DNA of 64,000 bases from Pantanalinema sp. GBBB05. GTDB taxonomy: Bacteria > Cyanobacteriota > Cyanobacteriia > Leptolyngbyales > Leptolyngbyaceae. This document shows positions 17,204 through 26,314 of this stretch, one piece after another. Every line of letters starts with the position of its first letter. Position 1 is the first letter of the stretch. The notes under the pieces were generated by a model that was not told the DNA's origin, did not search any database, and saw nothing but the letters and a program-made list of their open reading frames with translations. The stretch spans positions 1-64,000 of the forward strand of contig VRZD01000037.1 of assembly GCA_016743235.1 (NCBI GenBank), in the 5' to 3' direction. The translations under genes were made by a program, and so were the position numbers.

Positions 17204-19090
17204 TTAATGGTTGTCTCGAACCTGCTTCAAGCCCAAGAAATTATAGGAGATGCTGCCTGCTGTAATTACCATGGCTAACGCGGGGGGAACTAGAGGTATC
17301 CAAACTCCTTTAACCAAAAACCCAAAACAGAATCCAGCAAGAATGATGATTGCTACGGTGATTCCAGGCAAACGGGTAGAACGCCAGTGCCACGCAATGA
17401 GTCCACCGGATAGTGACCAGACCAGAATCCAGCCTGCCTCCATCCAAAACGACCAAACGGTTAGCACCGATCGTCCATCCAGCACAGCACTCACAATTTG
17501 ACTGGTACCCTGAGCTTGAATAGATACACCCGTGATCTCTTTGCCATACGGGGTGAGAATTCGATCGAAATCCTCTCGATCCACCCCAATAAATATGATC
17601 TTGTTTTTGATCGCCTGAGGTTGCACTCTACCCGCTAAAACATCGCTCACAGTCACTTGCTCGGCGACTTGCAGCGGCGATCGATAGTTGAGCAAAATTT
17701 GAAATCCCTGGTCATCTACCCGTTGATAGCCTCCCATTGGGGCATTTAGACGATTGAACGTAACCTGACCCAGTTGCAAGTGTGAGTCATTTAGAAACTG
17801 ACCTTGAATGCCATGAAGCGTTTGTAAATAGTGAAAGGCAACTTGCAAACTTAGAGCATAGTGAGTAGCACAGCGAGCAGCAACCGGTGGATTGAGTTGG
17901 AGATAATGTCGCCGTACACTATTATCAGCATCTAATAGAACGTTGCTGAATCCCAAATGATGATCCTGACTAGCGACGCCGTCAGTTAGTCCAGGCGGAG
18001 GCGCAATTCCTACTTTATCGGTATCGTCTGCTACTTTACAAGCTGCAATGAGGCGATCGCTCTGCTGTAGGTAAGTCAATAATTCCTGCTGTCCTTGACC
18101 AATGGGAATGTCTCGATATAGATCGAGTCCAATCACTGCTGGTTGATGCTTCTCTAATGCTGTGAGCAACTTGACGAGCGTGTGATCAGCGATAGCAGGC
18201 TGTTGCAATGCTTGGACATCTGCTTCAGTAAAGGCGACAATGAGAATACGATCGTCCTTCCCTTCCGTTGGACGCAGTTGCATCAACGCATCAAATGCTT
18301 TTAATTCTATAAACTGTAGTCCTCCTAATGATCGCACTACGATCACGGCTATAGAGACTACTACACTGCATAATAGTACCTTGCTCAGCGATCGTAGCCC
18401 CTGTCGAGCAGAAAATTGTTGGGGTAAGGGCGTGGGTGTCTCCACTAAAGCTGTTGTCGCTTCCTGAGCACCCTTTGCGGTAGTAGAGATTGAATCTGCT
18501 AGGACTGGCGAATCGGATAAAATAGTTGGTCCTTTCACTGACTTGCCACCATAGACCAACTCAAAAATCGGTACCTCACCAATCCCTTTCAATTCGCGGT
18601 TTCCTCGGGGAAGAATAGCAAATCCTGTCACATGAGCACTCCGAACGAGAACAGCCGTCACTTCTGACAGCAGAATTTCGCCCCCCATCGCTACTGCTGC
18701 AACTCGTGCCGCATAATCCACCTCATGCCCAATGAAGTCATCACCGTCCAACAAGGGGCTGCCTGTATGCATCCCAATCTTGACTTGCAGAGCTCCTAAC
18801 GGAGTAGGAATTGGGTCTTGCAAATGGCTTTTCTGTACAGTCACTGCCCATCGAGCCGCTTTCACAGCATTGGTAAAGACTAAAAAGTAAGCATCTCCTT
18901 CAGTCTTAACCACTCGTCCCCCATAGTGAGCTAAATCTGCCTCCATCCGGAGCCGATGGGGTTGGAGAATGGTATCAAAATACCGTTGATTCCGTTCCGA
19001 AACATCATCTCCGGCTAAATGCCGTTTAACAGCTGTAGAGCCAACTAAATCTGTGAATACCATCGTCACCATGCTTTCTGCGAGAACCAC
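17204..19090 (-). CDS. Class III nucleotide cyclase with C-terminal CHASE2 sensor
   Basis: A 628-residue protein with an unusual domain order. Residues about 8-180 form a class III adenylate/guanylate cyclase domain, with metal-site Asp D14 (VFTDLVGST) and D66 (KTEGDAYFLVF), and the IGMHTG strand. The transition-state motif reads VDYAARV: the usual Asn is Asp, while the Arg remains. A transmembrane helix (about 235-255) precedes a CHASE2 domain (about 260-530; FIELKAFDALMQLRPTEGKD, AVIGLDLYRDIP). Three more helices end the protein. CHASE2 is an extracytoplasmic sensor usually placed before the catalytic domain. It is the first gene of the operon leading to DUF928 and haemagglutinin-CHAT proteins. 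Cyclase activity is uncertain. Confidence 0.85.
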   Translation of the reverse strand: MVLAESMVTMVFTDLVGSTAVKRHLAGDDVSERNQRYFDTILQPHRLRMEADLAHYGGRVVKTEGDAYFLVFTNAVKAARWAVTVQKSHLQDPIPTPLGALQVKIGMHTGSPLLDGDDFIGHEVDYAARVAAVAMGGEILLSEVTAVLVRSAHVTGFAILPRGNRELKGIGEVPIFELVYGGKSVKGPTILSDSPVLADSISTTAKGAQEATTALVETPTPLPQQFSARQGLRSLSKVLLCSVVVSIAVIVVRSLGGLQFIELKAFDALMQLRPTEGKDDRILIVAFTEADVQALQQPAIADHTLVKLLTALEKHQPAVIGLDLYRDIPIGQGQQELLTYLQQSDRLIAACKVADDTDKVGIAPPPGLTDGVASQDHHLGFSNVLLDADNSVRRHYLQLNPPVAARCATHYALSLQVAFHYLQTLHGIQGQFLNDSHLQLGQVTFNRLNAPMGGYQRVDDQGFQILLNYRSPLQVAEQVTVSDVLAGRVQPQAIKNKIIFIGVDREDFDRILTPYGKEITGVSIQAQGTSQIVSAVLDGRSVLTVWSFWMEAGWILVWSLSGGLIAWHWRSTRLPGITVAIIILAGFCFGFLVKGVWIPLVPPALAMVITAGSISYNFLGLKQVRDNH

Positions 19091-19182
19091 AGTGACCTCA
19101 CATGATTACAGCACTAGTTCGCCCATTAGATTAACAGGATCACTCCAAAGAAACCAGAAATCTGCAAGCAGGAATTACCATC

Positions 19183-19977
19183 TCAATTCGACAGGTGACT
19201 GTCTGGCTTAATCTCACTCCAAGCAATCCTCACCTGCTGTAGCCGCTTGGCGATCGCTTCAAACCTTTCCCAAGTAATCGGTTGACGATGCTCTACACAC
19301 ACCACACTCGGTCGAGTTCGCAGTGCCGCTAACCAGCCAGGACTCAGTATAGTCATATCTGGTGGAGCCGAGTTTCTTCCTTTCAGTTGCAATTCTTCAA
19401 CGGGATGGGGCCAAGTAGACAAAAAATCAGCCAACACGAAGCCACTGTCCAGCAAATGTCCAGTGTCCAATACCAGAGAAAACACTTCAGGTTGATTCAG
19501 GCAGGTCATTAACTGGGCAATTTCCTCGGGATGAGCCATTGCCCCTAATCGTTTGGGGCTAAGAGGTTCAATTAGGATTCTGACACCGAGTGCTTTCGCA
19601 CGACCTGCTACCCGCGCAAAAAACTCGAGCGATCGCTCAAACGGACGATCTGCCAGATGATGACCAAATCCACAAACTGTGACAATCCGAGGGGCATGCA
19701 GTTGAGCTGCCAGCGTGAGCGTCTCTTCGACATGACAAATCGCTTGATGCCGATGCTCTGGATCATAATGTAAAGGATGAAAATCGTGCATGAGATAGGC
19801 TTGTACTGCTGCGATCGACACCTCCACTTGTTGATAGGATTCAACCGAGACAGTACCACGATTGGCAATCTCCAGTGCTAATCCCCACTGCTTCATCGCA
19901 GCAAGTCGCTGTTCTAGAGAAGCGATAGGCAGGGAATCTTCAGTGTAGGCAATCGTCAGTAGTGACACCTCGCTCAA
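19183..19977 (-). CDS. Sugar phosphate isomerase/epimerase-like TIM-barrel protein
   Basis: A 264-residue protein of the xylose-isomerase-like TIM-barrel group. Recognisable strands include HAPRIVTVCGFGHH, ILIEPLSPKRLGAM (metal-binding Glu), FSLVLDTGHLLDSGF (Asp and His) and CVEHRQPITWERF near the end. Members isomerise or epimerise sugars or cyclitols, or act as endonuclease IV-like enzymes; the substrate is not deducible. It is cytosolic. It lies 92 bp upstream of the cyclase-CHASE2 operon on the same strand. Its first codons overlap the tail of a decayed gene, so its promoter region may be recent. Confidence 0.75.
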   Translation of the reverse strand: MSEVSLLTIAYTEDSLPIASLEQRLAAMKQWGLALEIANRGTVSVESYQQVEVSIAAVQAYLMHDFHPLHYDPEHRHQAICHVEETLTLAAQLHAPRIVTVCGFGHHLADRPFERSLEFFARVAGRAKALGVRILIEPLSPKRLGAMAHPEEIAQLMTCLNQPEVFSLVLDTGHLLDSGFVLADFLSTWPHPVEELQLKGRNSAPPDMTILSPGWLAALRTRPSVVCVEHRQPITWERFEAIAKRLQQVRIAWSEIKPDSHLSN

Positions 19978-20764
19978 CCGCTACCTCGCCAGACATTATT
20001 CCAATGATACCGCTACTCCATTTCTCGGAGCCAATATAGCAGCAACAGCCGATCGTCAGCGGTTTTTTGATGTCACTCGCTGGAGAACCTGATTGCACTA
20101 GAGGTACCTCTGGGTCTGCCTGTACACCCGATTGACTGTTTCCCGACATATCACCAGTTCCACTGGGGGCGAGCGCGGTCACTACATTAGGAGATACAGC
20201 CAAATTTTGCGGGTCATATTTGGGATGCCAGAGTTCTTGGTATTTGTACAAGGTCTGCTTGCTACACCGGGCGGTTATCACGATCGCGTCACTCCGCTGT
20301 CCAGGGTCGTCGGGTAGTTGCCCCTGAACGGCTAACACGTTGATCGCTTGTCGAATCCGGGTTTGGGCATCGACCGAGCGTTCTTTGTTCCGCTGGTGCC
20401 GCCGCATCGGTACGATATTGTTTGCCGCATGAACGTTCTCCTCCCGCTCACCATCCGTCTCGAGTTCCCAGTAATACCCTTCGGCGGCTTTGACCCAATC
20501 CTGACTGCGTTGACGAATCTCTGACTGATGCCGACACTATTCGGCATATCCAGCACTCGCGATCGCCGTTTGTTCCACATAATCCACTAAAGCGGTTCCT
20601 GTTAAGCCCTGGAAAACAACACCATAACAAGCGATCGTTTTCAGCAGGTGATCCGTCTGCCCATATCCTGTCCACCCCTCCGCCATTTCGCGTTCTAAGT
20701 CCTGTTTCCAGGCATCCACCACCTTGGAACGGTGGGCGATTGGTAGTTCCTTTATGGTTGGCTC
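19940..20764 (-). pseudogene. Stop-interrupted remnant of an uncharacterised cyanobacterial protein
   Basis: One frame runs from about 20764 to 19940 with a single internal TAG at 20539..20537. The first part reads VVDAWKQDLEREMAEGWTGY, QTDHLLKTIACYGVVFQGL and ALVDYVEQTAIASAGYAE. After the stop come CRHQSEIRQRSQDWVKAAEG, YYWELETDGE and a helix-turn-helix-like SDAIVITARCSKQTLYKYQE. It resembles the C-terminal part of large cyanobacterial proteins I associate with plasmid or mobile-element replication, but that recollection is weak. The N-terminus is missing, and the frame ends inside the next gene's start. I call it a degraded gene. Confidence 0.6.
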
Positions 20765-20988
20765 TTATTGGCTTGGTATTCAGCGGATCTTGCAAGCTAT
20801 TTAGCCATTTATAGGATATAACGCTAGACCGATATTGATTGGAGTAATCGATTCTAATTGTGAGGTTTGAGAAACTAGGTTGGATGGGTCAAAGCAATTC
20901 ATGGGGGCTTATCCTTTTCTGGAGCGAAAGTAATGATATGCAGGATGTCAATACACCTCTAAGGCTTTGTGCGGTCATGGTTGCTGGT

Positions 20989-23900
20989 TTATGCAGGGCT
21001 AAACAGTAATGTTTGACCGATTACTAACCAATCAGGTATGACTCCATTCAGCGTGACCAGGGTGATGAAACCTGCCCCATTTTTCGCGTCAATTTGGATT
21101 TGGGTGCTACCGCCAACTCTCACCAGTCTCAAATAACCATCGGCGATCGGAGCAGTACCCTGATAATTCAGGTTGCGGAACAGTTCGCGCAAATCTAAAA
21201 TATCACTGCCGTTGATAAAGTCAGTAATGGTGTCTCCTGCTTCATCGAGAGCGCTGTAGACATAGCGATCGTTACCCGTTCCACCTGTTAAGGTATCGGC
21301 TCCTGCTCCACCTATAATGACATCATCATCAGAACCGCCATTCATTTGGTCATTGCCGTTACCCCCATGAAGAGTATCATTTTCTGAGTTACCGTTGATG
21401 ATGTCGTTACCATCACCACCATAGACAACATCATGCCCAGATCCACCACTGAGTGTATCATTTCCACTAAGACCCTCAATGATGTCATGACCAGCCCTGC
21501 CATTGATTGTATTGGCGACGTTATCCCCAGTTAGCGTATCATTCCCGTTGCTTCCTTCGAGTAGGGTGATCGGTGCATCATCGTTGAGAATTCGTGCCAC
21601 AACTTGATTGACTGCAAGTCCTACATTGATTGGATCATGCAAGGTTAGAAAAAACGTTTCATCTGATTCAGCTGTTGTGTCACTATTGATAACCACGCTG
21701 ATCGTCTTGCTGGTTTCTCCAGGTTTGAAGGCAAGAGTGCCACTGGTGGCGATGTAATCACTGCCTGCGGTCGCAGTTCCATCCATGGTAGTGTAATCCA
21801 CTAATATCGGTTGGTTCGCAGCCGCATTAAGGTTCACGGTGAAGGTGGCAATGGTGCTGCCGTTATTACCTTCTGCGAGGGTGACATCGCTAGTAGTCAG
21901 TTGCGGCAATGGTTGCCAGGATGACTCAAATGCTCCAATATCCACTCTGCCGTTGAGGATGCGGCTCACAGCACCCCGCTGATCAGTAGTAATTTCGACT
22001 GGAATCAGGGCATTATTCCCGGCATTGAGGGCAAGACTCCCCGCCACCAAAGCATGGGTTAACGTTGACCCCCCGTTATTCGCAAGGGGCGCGATCGCGG
22101 TCTCAATCCCTCGTTGAAGCACAATATCTGTGGTAGTGGTAACAAAACCTCCTGTATGACCATTCTGCCCCACCAAGTTATATCCGTTAGAGATAAAGTT
22201 CCCAGAATTACCCAGTTCAGCACTTGTCTCTGAAGCAACATTCCCGCTAATGATACTGTTACCCACCCTCAAAGCGGCATAGTTGTAGATGCCACCGCCT
22301 GTGGCTGCCGAGTTGCCACTGAGGGTGCTGCTGCTCACCGTTAGAGTGCCCGCAGAGTTGCTGATGCCGCCACCTGTAGTTGCCGAATTGCCACTGAGGG
22401 TACTGTTGATCACCGTTACAGCGCCACTATAGCTGTAGATACCGCCGCCCTCGTAGGCTACCGAATTGCCGCTGAGGGTACTGTTGATCACCGTCAGAGT
22501 ACCATAATAATTGCTGATGCCACCGCCAGCAGAGTTTGCCAAGTTACCGCTGAGGGTACTGTGACTTACCGTTAGAGTGCCATAATTGCTGATGCCGCCA
22601 CCCTCATAGTAGGCTGAGTTGCCGCTGAGGATGCTGTTTTTCACTGTTAGGTCGCCATTATTGTAGATACCGCTGCCAAAGTAGGCCGAGTTACTACTGA
22701 AGATACTGTGGGTCACTGTCAAACGTTCGCGGTTGTAAATTCCCGCTCCTTGATTCGCTCCACCACTTGTGGTCGTGAAACCATCCATCGCTCTACCATC
22801 TGTGATCGTCAGACCATTGATTGCAACCTGAATTTGACTGCTATCAATGCCGTCATCCACCTTAAAGACGCGGAATGTACTGTTCCCACTGATGGCGAGT
22901 TGATCTGCGCCTAAGCCTTGAAGCGTCAGGCTCTTGTTGATTAACAATTCTCCCAACGTCAGTTGGACGGTGCCACCGCTGAGTGCATTGGAGAAGTATA
23001 TACTGCCACCTGAGCTAACCCGAGCGATCGCCTCACGTAGCGAGATGTCTCCTGGACCCAAGTTCCCATCATCCTCGTCCACTAGGGTATCGACGGTAAT
23101 GTTGGGTAGAACTTCATAGGCTCCGATATCCCGCCGCCCTGCCTGAAAAACGCCTCGTTGATCGGTCGCCGCAACAGCAGTAGGATCTCCAGTATTGATG
23201 GCAGCGCTACCCATAACCAGAGCATGGGTTAACGTTAAACCTCCGTTGTTGGCAAGAGGAGCGATCGCAGTTTCAATCCCTCCTTGCAACACAAGATCCG
23301 TGGCAGTGGTAATAAATCCTCCAACGTTGTCATTCTGCCCCACTAGGTTATAGCCGTTGGAGATAAAGCTACCCCGATTTGTCACTTCATTCGCTTCACC
23401 TGAAGCAGTATTTCCACCCACAATGCTGTTGCTCACCGCCAGGCTGCCATAGCTAGAGTTGAAGATGCCGCCGCCAGAGGTGGCGGTATTACTACTCAGG
23501 GTACTGTTGCTCATTGTCAGCATGCCACCATTAGCGATGCCGCCACCATCGTAGGATGCCGAGTTACCACTGAGGGTACTGTGGCTCATCGTCACAGTGC
23601 CACGGTTGAAGAGACCGCCACCATCGTAGGATACTGAGTTACCACTCAGGGTACTACTACGCACTGTCAGGATGTTATTGTTGGTGATGCCGCCGCCATC
23701 GAAGAATGCCGAGTTATCACTAAGAGTACTATTGCTGACTGTCAAGGTACCAGAATTTTGGATACCGCCGCCAGAGCCTGCTGAGTTATGGCTGAGGGTA
23801 CTGTTACTTACCGTCACGGTGCTACGGTTGAGGATACCGCCGCCATCATAGGATGCTGAGTTGTGGGTGAGGGTACTGTCGCTTACTGTCAGGATGCCGC

Positions 23901-24771
23901 TACCATCGCTGTTAATGCCGCCGCCATAGGTCGCTGAGTTATGGCTGAGGGTACTGTTGCTTACTATTAAGGTGTGACCGCTGTCGATGCCACCGCCATA
24001 GTAAGCTGAGTTATGGCTGAGGGTACTATTGCTTACTGTTAAGGCACCATCGCTTTTAATACCGCCGCCAAAGATAGTTGTTGAGTTGCCACGGAGGGTA
24101 CTGTGGCTTACCGTCAAACTACCAGAGTTATAGATACCGCCACCAGCAAAGCTGGCTGAGTTGCCGCTGATAGCACTGTGGCTGACCGTCAAACGTTCAC
24201 GGTTGTAGATTCCAGCTCCTTCAGATGCTTTGCCATCTGCGATCGTTAGACCCGCGATCGCAACCTGAATTTGAGTACTGTCACTGCCATCATCTACATT
24301 AAAAATGCGAGAGCTATTGTTGCCACTGATGGTGAGACGATTTGCCCCTAGTCCATGCATCGTGAGGTTGTCGGTAATCCTAAGTTCGCCAGAGGTCAGC
24401 GTAATGATTTGAGGACCGTCTGGCAGGTCAAAGTTAATAGCGTCAGCTCCCGCAAACATATTAGCTTGGGCGATCGCTTCTCGTAACGTCAGCACCCCAT
24501 CGTTGGGATTAACGATGTCAGCCGTACTGGTGACTGTAAGCGCTATGGAACCTGTTAGCAGAGGAACACCTGGAGTAGACACAATCCCATGCTCAAGCGA
24601 GTTTATTAGCACTGGCTCACTGCTACTGGAGCCTCTAGGAGAGATGATCGCAGTTAGCGGATCTTGTAAGTCCTGGGTGGAATACAGCGCCAAATCACTG
24701 TTGAGTGCAGCGATCGAACTCTCGAATAATACAGGTTGAGAGAGTGGAGTGGAGATTTCAAAGCTACTCAT
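20989..24771 (-). CDS. Large beta-helix, Calx-beta and RTX secreted protein
   Basis: The start is placed at ATG 24771 (MSSFEISTPL), which has AAGGA eight bases upstream; a TTG at 24792 is the longer alternative. The 1260-residue product has two right-handed beta-helix blocks built of about 24-residue units (GGGIYNSGSLTVSHSTL). Each block ends with NGYNLVGQN and an ALVMGSAAINTG or ALVAGSLALNAG closing motif. A Calx-beta domain (about 965-1070; TATAGSDYIATSGTLAFKPG) and five or more RTX calcium repeats (GGDGNDIINGN, GGNGNDQMNGG) follow. There is no N-terminal signal peptide; RTX plus the C-terminal segment indicate type I secretion. It is probably an adhesin or surface-layer protein, with function unproven. 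Confidence 0.85.
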   Translation of the reverse strand: MSSFEISTPLSQPVLFESSIAALNSDLALYSTQDLQDPLTAIISPRGSSSSEPVLINSLEHGIVSTPGVPLLTGSIALTVTSTADIVNPNDGVLTLREAIAQANMFAGADAINFDLPDGPQIITLTSGELRITDNLTMHGLGANRLTISGNNSSRIFNVDDGSDSTQIQVAIAGLTIADGKASEGAGIYNRERLTVSHSAISGNSASFAGGGIYNSGSLTVSHSTLRGNSTTIFGGGIKSDGALTVSNSTLSHNSAYYGGGIDSGHTLIVSNSTLSHNSATYGGGINSDGSGILTVSDSTLTHNSASYDGGGILNRSTVTVSNSTLSHNSAGSGGGIQNSGTLTVSNSTLSDNSAFFDGGGITNNNILTVRSSTLSGNSVSYDGGGLFNRGTVTMSHSTLSGNSASYDGGGIANGGMLTMSNSTLSSNTATSGGGIFNSSYGSLAVSNSIVGGNTASGEANEVTNRGSFISNGYNLVGQNDNVGGFITTATDLVLQGGIETAIAPLANNGGLTLTHALVMGSAAINTGDPTAVAATDQRGVFQAGRRDIGAYEVLPNITVDTLVDEDDGNLGPGDISLREAIARVSSGGSIYFSNALSGGTVQLTLGELLINKSLTLQGLGADQLAISGNSTFRVFKVDDGIDSSQIQVAINGLTITDGRAMDGFTTTSGGANQGAGIYNRERLTVTHSIFSSNSAYFGSGIYNNGDLTVKNSILSGNSAYYEGGGISNYGTLTVSHSTLSGNLANSAGGGISNYYGTLTVINSTLSGNSVAYEGGGIYSYSGAVTVINSTLSGNSATTGGGISNSAGTLTVSSSTLSGNSAATGGGIYNYAALRVGNSIISGNVASETSAELGNSGNFISNGYNLVGQNGHTGGFVTTTTDIVLQRGIETAIAPLANNGGSTLTHALVAGSLALNAGNNALIPVEITTDQRGAVSRILNGRVDIGAFESSWQPLPQLTTSDVTLAEGNNGSTIATFTVNLNAAANQPILVDYTTMDGTATAGSDYIATSGTLAFKPGETSKTISVVINSDTTAESDETFFLTLHDPINVGLAVNQVVARILNDDAPITLLEGSNGNDTLTGDNVANTINGRAGHDIIEGLSGNDTLSGGSGHDVVYGGDGNDIINGNSENDTLHGGNGNDQMNGGSDDDVIIGGAGADTLTGGTGNDRYVYSALDEAGDTITDFINGSDILDLRELFRNLNYQGTAPIADGYLRLVRVGGSTQIQIDAKNGAGFITLVTLNGVIPDWLVIGQTLLFSPA
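22260..24190 (-). repeat. Imperfect 69-75-bp repeats encoding beta-helix turns
   Basis: Two runs of short repeats, about 22260-22740 and 23430-24190, encode successive GGGI...LTVSxSTLSxNSA turns. Units vary in both sequence and length, unlike the near-identical 162-bp repeats in the haemagglutinin gene. This indicates older divergence. Confidence 0.7.
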
Positions 24772-24850
24772 AGCAGTATTCCTTACTTGCAAACATGACC
24801 GTGGGGCTAAATGTCAATGCATCCGCTAACGCTTTATGCGGGAATGATGC

Positions 24851-24966
24851 CTAGTTTATGCAGTACTCAATCAGTAATATTTGGTCGATTACTAACCGAT
24901 AAGATGTGACTCCGTTCAGCGTAACTAGGGTGATGGAGCCTGCTCCAGAGATTTTTTTGACAGCTA
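24851..24966 (-). pseudogene. C-terminal fragment of a second RTX protein
   Basis: On the minus strand a short frame reads GAGSITLVTLNGVTSYRLVI, then DQILLIEYCIN and a TAG at 24853. This matches the last 30 residues of the adjacent RTX gene (GAGFITLVTLNGVIPDWLVI), and the DNA and 3' flank are also alike. The rest of the paralogue is absent. It shows that two tandem RTX genes once stood here, or that the tail was duplicated. Confidence 0.75.
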
Positions 24967-25017
24967 GAGGTAGCCAGAGCAAGGTTTCTAGCAATTGGCG
25001 GTCGTTGGTCAGACGAA

Positions 25018-25040
25018 GGAGTGACTAGCGCGATCACTCC
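25018..25040 (-). terminator. Hairpin after the 53-aa gene
   Basis: GGAGTGA and TCACTCC pair perfectly around nine bases, eight bases beyond the stop codon of the small minus-strand gene. No T-run follows, so termination is only a suggestion. Confidence 0.35.
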
Positions 25041-25048
25041 CGGTAGGG

Positions 25049-25210
25049 TTAGTCAGCCGACTCGTCAGCCTCGACTTTCTCGACCAGCAAGGGCAAGGGG
25101 GGCTGCTCAACCTGGGTGTAGGTCGCCACGTATTGAAGGGGCGGGGTCATCCGGTCAGCAAACTCTTCGAGGGCAGTGGTTAGAGCATTCAGTTCATCGT
25201 CATTGATCAT
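25049..25210 (-). CDS. Small acidic protein, 53 aa
   Basis: ATG 25210 opens a frame MINDDELNALTTALEEFADR, then MTPPLQYVATYTQVEQPPLP and LLVEKVEADESAD. It is acidic, with an amphipathic first helix and a proline-rich middle. The composition looks coding and not like a shadow of another frame. I do not recognise a family. A perfect 23-bp palindrome (25213-25235) lies two bases before its start, and no ribosome site can be seen beside it. Its size and the palindrome could fit the antitoxin or regulator of a lost pair, but nothing here proves that. The surrounding DNA is full of insertion-sequence remains. Confidence 0.4.
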   Translation of the reverse strand: MINDDELNALTTALEEFADRMTPPLQYVATYTQVEQPPLPLLVEKVEADESAD

Positions 25211-25212
25211 TC

Positions 25213-25235
25213 AAATCCACAACGGTTGTGGATTT
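25213..25235. promoter_or_regulatory. Perfect 11-bp inverted repeat at a small gene's start
   Basis: AAATCCACAAC, one central G, then GTTGTGGATTT. It sits immediately before the ATG of the 53-aa frame, where it would cover the translation start region or act as an operator. No other copy was noticed in the window. Confidence 0.45.
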
Positions 25236-25239
25236 GGGG

Positions 25240-25395
25240 ATAGCGGTAGAGGCGCGATCGAGGCGTTGCGATCGGGTCGGTTACCCTTACACCTCTCAAT
25301 CAACAGTGAAATATTCACAAGATGCCCTTGTATCCGCTTGTCTAGCTCTGGCACATACTTCAAAGCCCAGGGGTTGATCGTTGAGTGATCTACCT
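25240..25395 (-). mobile_element. IS6-family transposase fragment
   Basis: The minus-strand frame reads INLTEVDHSTINPWALKYVP, then ELDKRIQGHL and drifts into unrelated residues. The block VDHSTIN-W-LKY-PELDKR is the segment before the DDE domain of IS6/IS240-type transposases. Both ends of the gene are missing. A non-coding pair of IS6-like ends occurs at 39057. Confidence 0.6.
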
Positions 25396-25496
25396 CAGTC
25401 AGGTTTATTGAATGAGTCTTTGGAATTGTTGGATAAAGCCCTGTGAATGATGTAGATCAGTTATCATTAGAAATTCGTGCGGCAGAACCCGCTCAA

Positions 25497-25520
25497 CTAT
25501 ATCATCCTGTGATGATATAG
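25497..25520 (+). promoter_or_regulatory. AT-rich hairpin ahead of the oxygenase cluster
   Basis: CTATATCATC and GATGATATAG pair perfectly around CTGT, followed by TTTTG. It lies about 49 bp before the first gene of the oxygenase cluster. It could be an operator or a terminator insulating the cluster from upstream transcription; the weak AT stem favours an operator. Confidence 0.45.
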
Positions 25521-25568
25521 TTTTGTAGTACAACCGAGAGTATCCCTTCAAAGGTTGCAGGTTGAGTG

Positions 25569-26309
25569 ATGAGAAGTCAGCTTATTCCGGTTGCCGCCTT
25601 GAGCTTAAGTGATCGCGAGGTCATGTATCAGCTCCTCAGCCAACACTTTGAGCAGATCACCTGGCAGGGATTTCAGACTGATTTAGCTCGCAAGAACTGG
25701 GTCTTGTTGCTCAAGGACGAATCGACTCAAACGCTGAAAGGCTTTTCTACCTTATGGTTGCACCAGACTACTTGGGCGGGAGAGCTAGTCAGTGTGGTTT
25801 ACTCTGGCGATACGATTATTGACCCCAGTGCTTGGTCAAGTGCGGTGCTACCCCGCGTTTGGATTCGGGCAATCAACATCTTGCGGCAGCAGTATCCTCA
25901 CCAGCGGCTATTCTGGTTGCTGATTTGCTCTGGTTTCCGCACTTACCGCTTTCTGCCCCTATTTTGGCAAACGTTTTATCCCCGTTACGATCGAGTCACT
26001 CCACCGGATATGGCAGCTCTCATGACCCAGTTGGCGCAAGCCTACTATGGCGATCGCTATCAGGCGGCGACTGGGATTGTGCGGTTCGACCAACCCCAGG
26101 TATTGCGACCCGGATTAATTGAGATTCCGGTTGGGCGGCAAACGAACCCTCATGTCCAGTTCTTTCAGGCACAGAATCCAGGCTACCGACAGGGAGACGA
26201 ACTGGTCTGCCTCACCGAAATCTATTACGATAACCTAACCCGCGCTGGGCAGCGGATGTGGCAGGCAGAGTTGCCGTTAGAATGGGTGCAAGCGTCTGTT
26301 CTCGTGTAA
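25569..26309 (+). CDS. GNAT-like acyltransferase-type protein, first gene of the oxygenase cluster
   Basis: I take ATG 25569 as start; a GTG one codon earlier is possible. The 246-residue protein begins with a strand-helix pattern (DREVMYQLLSQHFEQITWQG) and has KGFSTLWLHQTTWAGELVSV, which runs into VVYSGDTIID, resembling the central sheet of GNAT folds. It lacks a clear R/Q-x-x-G-x-G/A acetyl-CoA loop, so activity is uncertain. No signal peptide or membrane helix is present. It is followed after five bases by a Rieske oxygenase, so the two are translationally linked. A role in transferring an acyl group in the cluster's pathway is inference from context. Confidence 0.6.
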   Translation: MRSQLIPVAALSLSDREVMYQLLSQHFEQITWQGFQTDLARKNWVLLLKDESTQTLKGFSTLWLHQTTWAGELVSVVYSGDTIIDPSAWSSAVLPRVWIRAINILRQQYPHQRLFWLLICSGFRTYRFLPLFWQTFYPRYDRVTPPDMAALMTQLAQAYYGDRYQAATGIVRFDQPQVLRPGLIEIPVGRQTNPHVQFFQAQNPGYRQGDELVCLTEIYYDNLTRAGQRMWQAELPLEWVQASVLV

Positions 26310-26314
26310 ACTTC

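Noticed and set aside
22260..24190. CRISPR-like array of short repeats
   Set aside because: Repeats are in frame, vary in length and encode beta-helix turns; there are no unique spacers or cas genes.
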